From positions 271,789 to 335,788 of the forward strand of contig CAUYUJ010015272.1 in assembly GCA_963575745.1 (NCBI GenBank): DNA of 64,000 nt, read 5' to 3'. Origin of the DNA: Prorocentrum cordatum (lineage: Eukaryota; Sar; Dinophyceae; Prorocentrales; Prorocentraceae). The position numbers and the translations under genes are program-made. Under the pieces are notes generated by a model. It was not told the DNA's origin, searched no databases, and worked only from the letters and a program-made list of their open reading frames with translations. The stretch's first letter is position 1. Every line of letters begins with the position of its first letter. Positions 59,590 through 64,000 of the stretch are shown here, one piece after another.

Positions 59590-60330
59590 CTGGCCGTCGG
59601 CCCATCCCGCCACCCTGCCGAGGTTGTGGGTACGAGGCCTCTTGGATGTTCGTTGGGATCTCTTGGGAGGCTTTTCGAGGGTCTCTTTGAAGCAGTTTGG
59701 AAACCTCTTGGGGGTGTTTTGGGCCCTCTTGGGGCGTCTTGTGGGCCTCTTGTTGACGTCTTGGGGCGACTTGGGGGCCTCTTGGGGGCCCTCTGGGGGG
59801 GAATCTTGGGGCCTCTTGGGAGCCTCTTGGGGCCTCCTGGGGGCCGCTTGGGGTGGAAGGCTATAATTTTCGGTTCGGGCTCGCCTTCTCAGGCCCTCTT
59901 GGCGCCGTCTTGGGGTTCTCTTGGGCCGTCTTGGGCGCCTCTTGGGCCGTCTTGTGAAACTCCTGGGTCGTCTTGGGGTCCTCTTGCGAACCTCTGGGGC
60001 CGATTTGGGGCGGGCTTGGAGGCCTCTTGGACTGTTTTCCACGCCGTGGTAGCTGAAAACTCGTAGATGCTAGAAATCTACGTTTCTCTTTGCGAATTTG
60101 ACGATTTTGGCCTCTTGTGGCCCTGTCGGGAGTGCTTTTGGAGGCCTCGTGGGACGTCTTGGAGGCCTCGTCGGCCGTCTTGGAGCCATCTTGGGCGTCT
60201 TGAAGCGATCTTTGGGCGTCTCGGGGCCCTCGTGGACAGTCTTCGGCGCCTCTTGGATCATTCCTGGCCTGTTTTGGGGCCCCGGGGGACGGCCCGGAGA
60301 GCCTTGGGGACCCCTGGGGGCTTTCCAGAT
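59590..60330 (-). repeat. CCAAGAGG-type composite repeat, block 8 (inverted)
   Basis: Minus-sense copy with box 3 at 59590-59660 (GGTGGCGGGATGGGCCGACG on the minus strand), box 2 near 59855-59885 (CCCGAACCGAAAATTATAGC) and a linker near 60040-60110. Order and spacing agree with block 5 on the plus strand. Confidence 0.85.
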
Positions 60331-60389
60331 TCTGTTTTGGGGGGGGGGGGCATCTCTGTCGGTTTCCGGGTGTGAGATAATGAAGGTAC

Positions 60390-60750
60390 GAATATAGATG
60401 TGTGTATATATATACACATAAATGTATGTACATGTTCGTGCATATATATATATATATATATAGATGTGTATATATATATTGTATATATAGATATGTGTAT
60501 ATGTGTGTATGCGTATACATACACACGTATACATAGATGCATCGACATATACCTATACATATACATATACATATACACGTACATGCACATGTACGTATAC
60601 ATATACACATACACATACGCATACATGTGCATTTACTCATACTTATACATGTGCATATACAAGTACACACACGTATATGTTTATGCGCATAGATATTGTT
60701 TAAGAGAGAGAGAGAGAGAGAGAGACAGAAAGAGAAACAGAGAGACAGAA
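60390..60750. repeat. TA/CA microsatellite followed by (GA)n
   Basis: TATATATATATA and ACATATACATATACATACAC variants to ~60690, then GAGAGAGAGAGAGAGA. Tyr/Ile/His-rich frames are by-products. Confidence 0.95.
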
Positions 60751-61190
60751 GGGCTTGCCCTGCGCTGCTCGCAGCTGTATGTGTTTGGGCCCGTCCCCCA
60801 ATGAGGCCGGAGGTGGTGGTGGATCAATTGAACAGACGAGCTGCGTTTCCCATAAGGGACGCCCATTCGAAATTTCAAGGTACGATGCGATGCTGCACAG
60901 TGGATTTGGTTTTGTGCACGGTGCGGCTATGATGTCTGCTCGCAAACAGCTCGGGGATCTTTTCGAGCCCTGCTACGGGGGTTTGAAGCACTGTGCATCA
61001 TGGTGCGACCATGAATTTACTCCAGTAGTTCCCCCTTGTCTTCCCCTTCCTCGCTTCCCCCTCCTCTCCCCGCAATCTCCTTGCACCCCTTTCTTTTCCC
61101 CCCCGCAACACCCCCACCTTTCCCTCTCTTTTTGGTCCTTCCGTCGCGCCCTCGCTCGCTATCAGGAATAATAAAGTAGGGGGAATAAGA
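60750..61190. other. Spacer without recognised gene
   Basis: Unique-looking sequence with a pyrimidine-rich second half (61030-61140). A 138-codon plus frame has no motif. Confidence 0.5.
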
Positions 61191-61765
61191 GGAGGAAACT
61201 AAGGAGGAGGAGGAGAAGGAGGAGGAGGAGGCGCAGGAAGAGGAGGAGGGTGAGGAGGAAGACGAGGAAGAAGGGAGTACAGGGGCAGGATGAGGAGGCG
61301 TCTCCCCGCCACTCTCTCTCCACCTCTCCCTTCGAAGGCGATCCCGCTGAAGGCCAGCATCCCGGCTGAGGCGAGATCCCCAACCATGCAGTGGCGCCTG
61401 TACATATTTTCCCGGGAGCCAGGCCCGAGCCCTGCGAGGAGGGGGACCAGGAGCAGCAGGAGGAGACAGGCTCGAACCGTGTGCGGAGTGACAGGATGCA
61501 GGGGAGGTAGAGAGAGAGAGAGAGAGAGAGAGAAAGAGGCAGAGAGAGAGAGAGACTTATACACAAATGTATACATATAGATGCGGATGGAGAGAGAGAG
61601 AGAGAGAGAACAATAAAAAAGAGAAAGAGAGAGAGAGAGAGAGAAACAGAAAGAGAGAGAGAGAGAGAGAACGACAGAAATAGAGAGAGTGAGAGAGAGA
61701 AACAAAGAGAGAGAGCGAGAGAGAGAGTGAGAGGGAGTGAGAGAGAGAGAGAGGACAGACGTGGA
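61190..61765. repeat. GGA tract and long (GA)n tracts
   Basis: 61195-61280 is GGAGGAGG-type; 61505-61765 is (GA)n with CAGA and AAA interruptions. The enclosed 61290-61500 is unique-looking without a gene. Confidence 0.9.
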
Positions 61766-61869
61766 AGAGGTGATGATGCGGAGGAGGACTGCGAGCGGGA
61801 GGAAATGCAGAAGTATGAGGGGGAGCAGGGAGGACGAAGGAGGAGGGAGGAGGAGGAGGAGAAGCAGGA

Positions 61870-62053
61870 GGTTGGATGATGATGATGACGATGATGTTGA
61901 TGATGGTGATGGTGATGGTGAATATGATGATGGTGATGCTGGTGATGATGGTGCTGCTGCTGATGATGCTGATGATGATGATGCTGATGATGATGACGAT
62001 GATGATGATGACGATGATGATGATGGGGATTATGATGACGCTGATGATTGTTG

Positions 62054-62151
<98 letters not shown>

Positions 62152-62162
62152 GTGATGTGATG
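61870..62162. repeat. GAT/ATG trinucleotide microsatellite (~290 bp)
   Basis: GATGATGAT with GAC, GCT and GGT variants, becoming a perfect run of about 30 units at 62056-62147. It codes poly-Asp, poly-Met, poly-His or poly-Ile depending on frame and strand. Confidence 0.97.
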
Positions 62163-63285
62163 GTGTGAGGATGAGCACGAGCAGGAGGAAGGAGCAGGAG
62201 GAGGAACGAGGGAGGAAGGAGGAGGAGGAGGAGAAGGAGGTTGAGGAGGAGGACGACGAGGCGACGGCGAAGGGGCAGGATACGAAGTTGGAGCAGGCGC
62301 AGGATGATCATGATTCTTCCAAACAGGCTTGCACCAGCGTGTTCTCGTTTTGATTTGAAGCAATCGGCCTGCGGGTCAGGGTTTCGCCCGGGGCCCGCCC
62401 GTCGCCGCCTCGCCGCCGCCACGTCCACTAGCCTGGAGTTCCAGGCTTTCGCCCGGTGCCCGCCTGTCGCCGCACCGCCGGTTCCAGGCTTTCGCCCGGT
62501 GCCCGGCCGCCGCCGCCTCGTTGCCGGGGGGTGTCGGCCGGTGGGCGCCCGATGCCGTTTCTTCGCTCGCGTTTCAGGAGGCACACGTTGGTTCTCTTGT
62601 CTAAGCGGAACTAGAATCGCCCCCCCAAACGAGGCCGGGGTCAGCGACCCTTCTCGGGCTATTTTCCCACATAGAAAATTACATGTTCACACATATATAT
62701 ATTATATAGATATAGAGTCAAACATTGGGACGATCGTGCATCCGAAATACGAAGACATACAATCCCAGCCAGGCCAGCCAGGCTGGTATCGACCATCCCC
62801 GCCATCTCTTACAACAGAAGTCACATGTCGCCGCGCAGTTTATTCCGACGCGCGGCCTTCCGTCTTGGGGAGGGCACCTCGGGCACCAGGGCAAACGCCG
62901 CCTTGGACGCGGTTGGTTTGCCGTTGGTTTGCCGCGGTGTCGGCTTCGTCTGCTTTGGCGCGGGACATGGCTAGGCAGCAACTATCGGAAGCCGTCGGAT
63001 TTCTAACAAATCTGTTGCCAGAACTATGCGCGCGTACTCGTTGAAATCTTACGAAAATCGTTGGCGTCCAGCCGTTCTGTCAAATCAGACCATGCGGGCC
63101 ACTGGCGTGCGCTGGTTGAAAATGTTCAACCACCATCGTGCGCCCACTCTGCCTAATGATACACCTCGACATTCGTCAAACATCGTTTGTTTCTAACAAT
63201 TTCAGCAGAGAGGTGCTCAACAACATACGGAAAACTGGCGGTTGCCATTCAGCACATGCCACGGTGTCTGAATTTCTGCGGGCGA
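62163..63285. other. Spacer without supported gene
   Basis: 62165-62280 is GGA-rich. 62430-62515 has a tandem TTCCAGGCTTTCGCCCGGTG, two copies. The rest is unique-looking; a 267-codon plus frame (62241-63044) has no motif. Confidence 0.5.
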
Positions 63286-63660
63286 GCGCTTTGTCATCAT
63301 CCTTATCAGCACAGTTGTTATCATCATCGTCAGCGTCAGCATTGCCATCGTCGTCGTCATCATTATCACCATCGTCGGGATCATCGTCATCATCGTCAAA
63401 ATTCTGCGCGCGTGCACTCCCTCATCCTCATCATCATCATTATCATCATCATCATCTTCACCTTCACCAACACCATCACCATCACCGTCACCATCACCAT
63501 CTTTACCACCGCCACCATCATCATCATCATCACTAGCACCATCTTCATCTTCACTATCACCATCCATCACCAGCGTCATCGGTGTCACCGTCATTATCAT
63601 CACAAGCATCTTCATCTCCATCACCATCGTCGACGTCGACATCGTATCGCCCCCATGTCC
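63285..63660. repeat. ATC/CAT trinucleotide microsatellite
   Basis: CATCATCATCATTATCATC with CAC, GTC and TTC variants; it is roughly the reverse complement type of the tract at 61870-62162, which lies 1.1 kb away. Confidence 0.95.
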
Positions 63661-64000
63661 ACTGTCATCGGCATCGGCATTATCGTCATCACCACGTCGC
63701 GCTCGTCACTATTTCGTGACCTGGAGAAAGGCCTCGTCTGCGCGGTTGAGTTCCACGCGCCCGTGCGTTCGTGGAGATCATGGCCATATGAGTTTTGCCA
63801 ACAGCTGCGGGTGGGAGGGTGCGATGTTTGCGCGAGCAGCGGAGTCGTCGACTTCAAACTGCACAACACAAACTGCACGAGCGTTCATGTTCCCGAAGCA
63901 TTGCTTGCACTTCTGGTTTGTTTCTTCCCTTCGTTAACTACGTAGTTGGTTGACTATTCCGAGTTTTCGCCACGTTGCGGCCCGTGCCGCCTTGTGGGCG
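63661..64000. other. Right end of window, no recognised gene
   Basis: Unique-looking sequence. Short frames only. Confidence 0.5.

Noticed and set aside
61162-62363. Poly-His, poly-Ile and poly-Asp ORFs
   Set aside because: Translations of a GAT/ATG microsatellite in different frames.

Overview
This window looks like nuclear DNA of a dinoflagellate, possibly a Prorocentrum- or Polarella-like species; the genus is a guess. The evidence is: (1) a 21-base exact match to the dinoflagellate trans-splicing leader, on the minus strand at 23653-23673; (2) a host gene whose introns start with GA or GC and end with AG, and which has the same few bases at both ends of each intron; (3) degenerate copies of the 'SYNAG..ACEK..QWQ' pentatricopeptide repeat type that dinoflagellates carry in large numbers; (4) high GC, very low gene density and many microsatellites and retroelements. 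I found no bacterial operon, CRISPR array, rRNA or convincing tRNA.

Layout. 1-13345 (minus strand): one very large LINE-like retroelement, running off the left edge inside its reverse transcriptase. In the sense direction it holds a basic/coiled-coil first ORF (13301 to 10721, broken by three frame changes), a 1350-codon ORF with a signal-peptide-like start, two hydrophobic segments and a C-terminal ADP-ribosyltransferase-like domain (10561-6509), a 310-base A/C-rich spacer, a Cys-rich ORF (6579-5062), a Pro/Arg-rich ORF (5171-3159), and an endonuclease/reverse transcriptase frame open for 1333 codons (3999-1). Twelve small hairpins with a near-constant core and different but self-complementary arms are scattered through it; I saw none elsewhere in the window. 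13345-17300: satellite-like repeats (a CCAAGAGG-rich composite family, GGATTCCTAA repeats, CAGCCT repeats). 17325-23673 (minus): a second, conventional LINE with ORF1, endonuclease, RT, RNase H and Cys-rich tail, broken in many places; its 5' end carries the spliced leader, which implies it was copied back from a trans-spliced mRNA. 23674-34600: more composite repeats, a 73-bp tandem array, and a broken coiled-coil/zinc-finger fragment. 34601-45976 (plus): a degenerate Copia-type LTR element between two ~310-bp direct repeats, in the order Gag, protease, methyltransferase-like segment, integrase, RT, RNase H. 45977-49560: repeat-rich spacer with hairpin elements.

49735-56371 (plus): the one host gene I can recognise and assemble, isopentenyl phosphate kinase in four exons (325 codons), which makes isopentenyl diphosphate from isopentenyl phosphate. 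Its first intron is 5.4 kb and contains GGA repeats, a 174-bp tandem array that is an antisense PPR fossil, an antisense coiled-coil remnant, hairpin elements and a 24-base copy of the end of exon 1. 56372-64000: minisatellites, another composite repeat and long GA, TA/CA, GAT and ATC microsatellites, with no gene I can support.

Most long open frames here are by-products of stop-free repeats or antisense shadows of retroelements and are left out on purpose. Translations were made by eye; family names rest on remembered motif patterns, not on a search.
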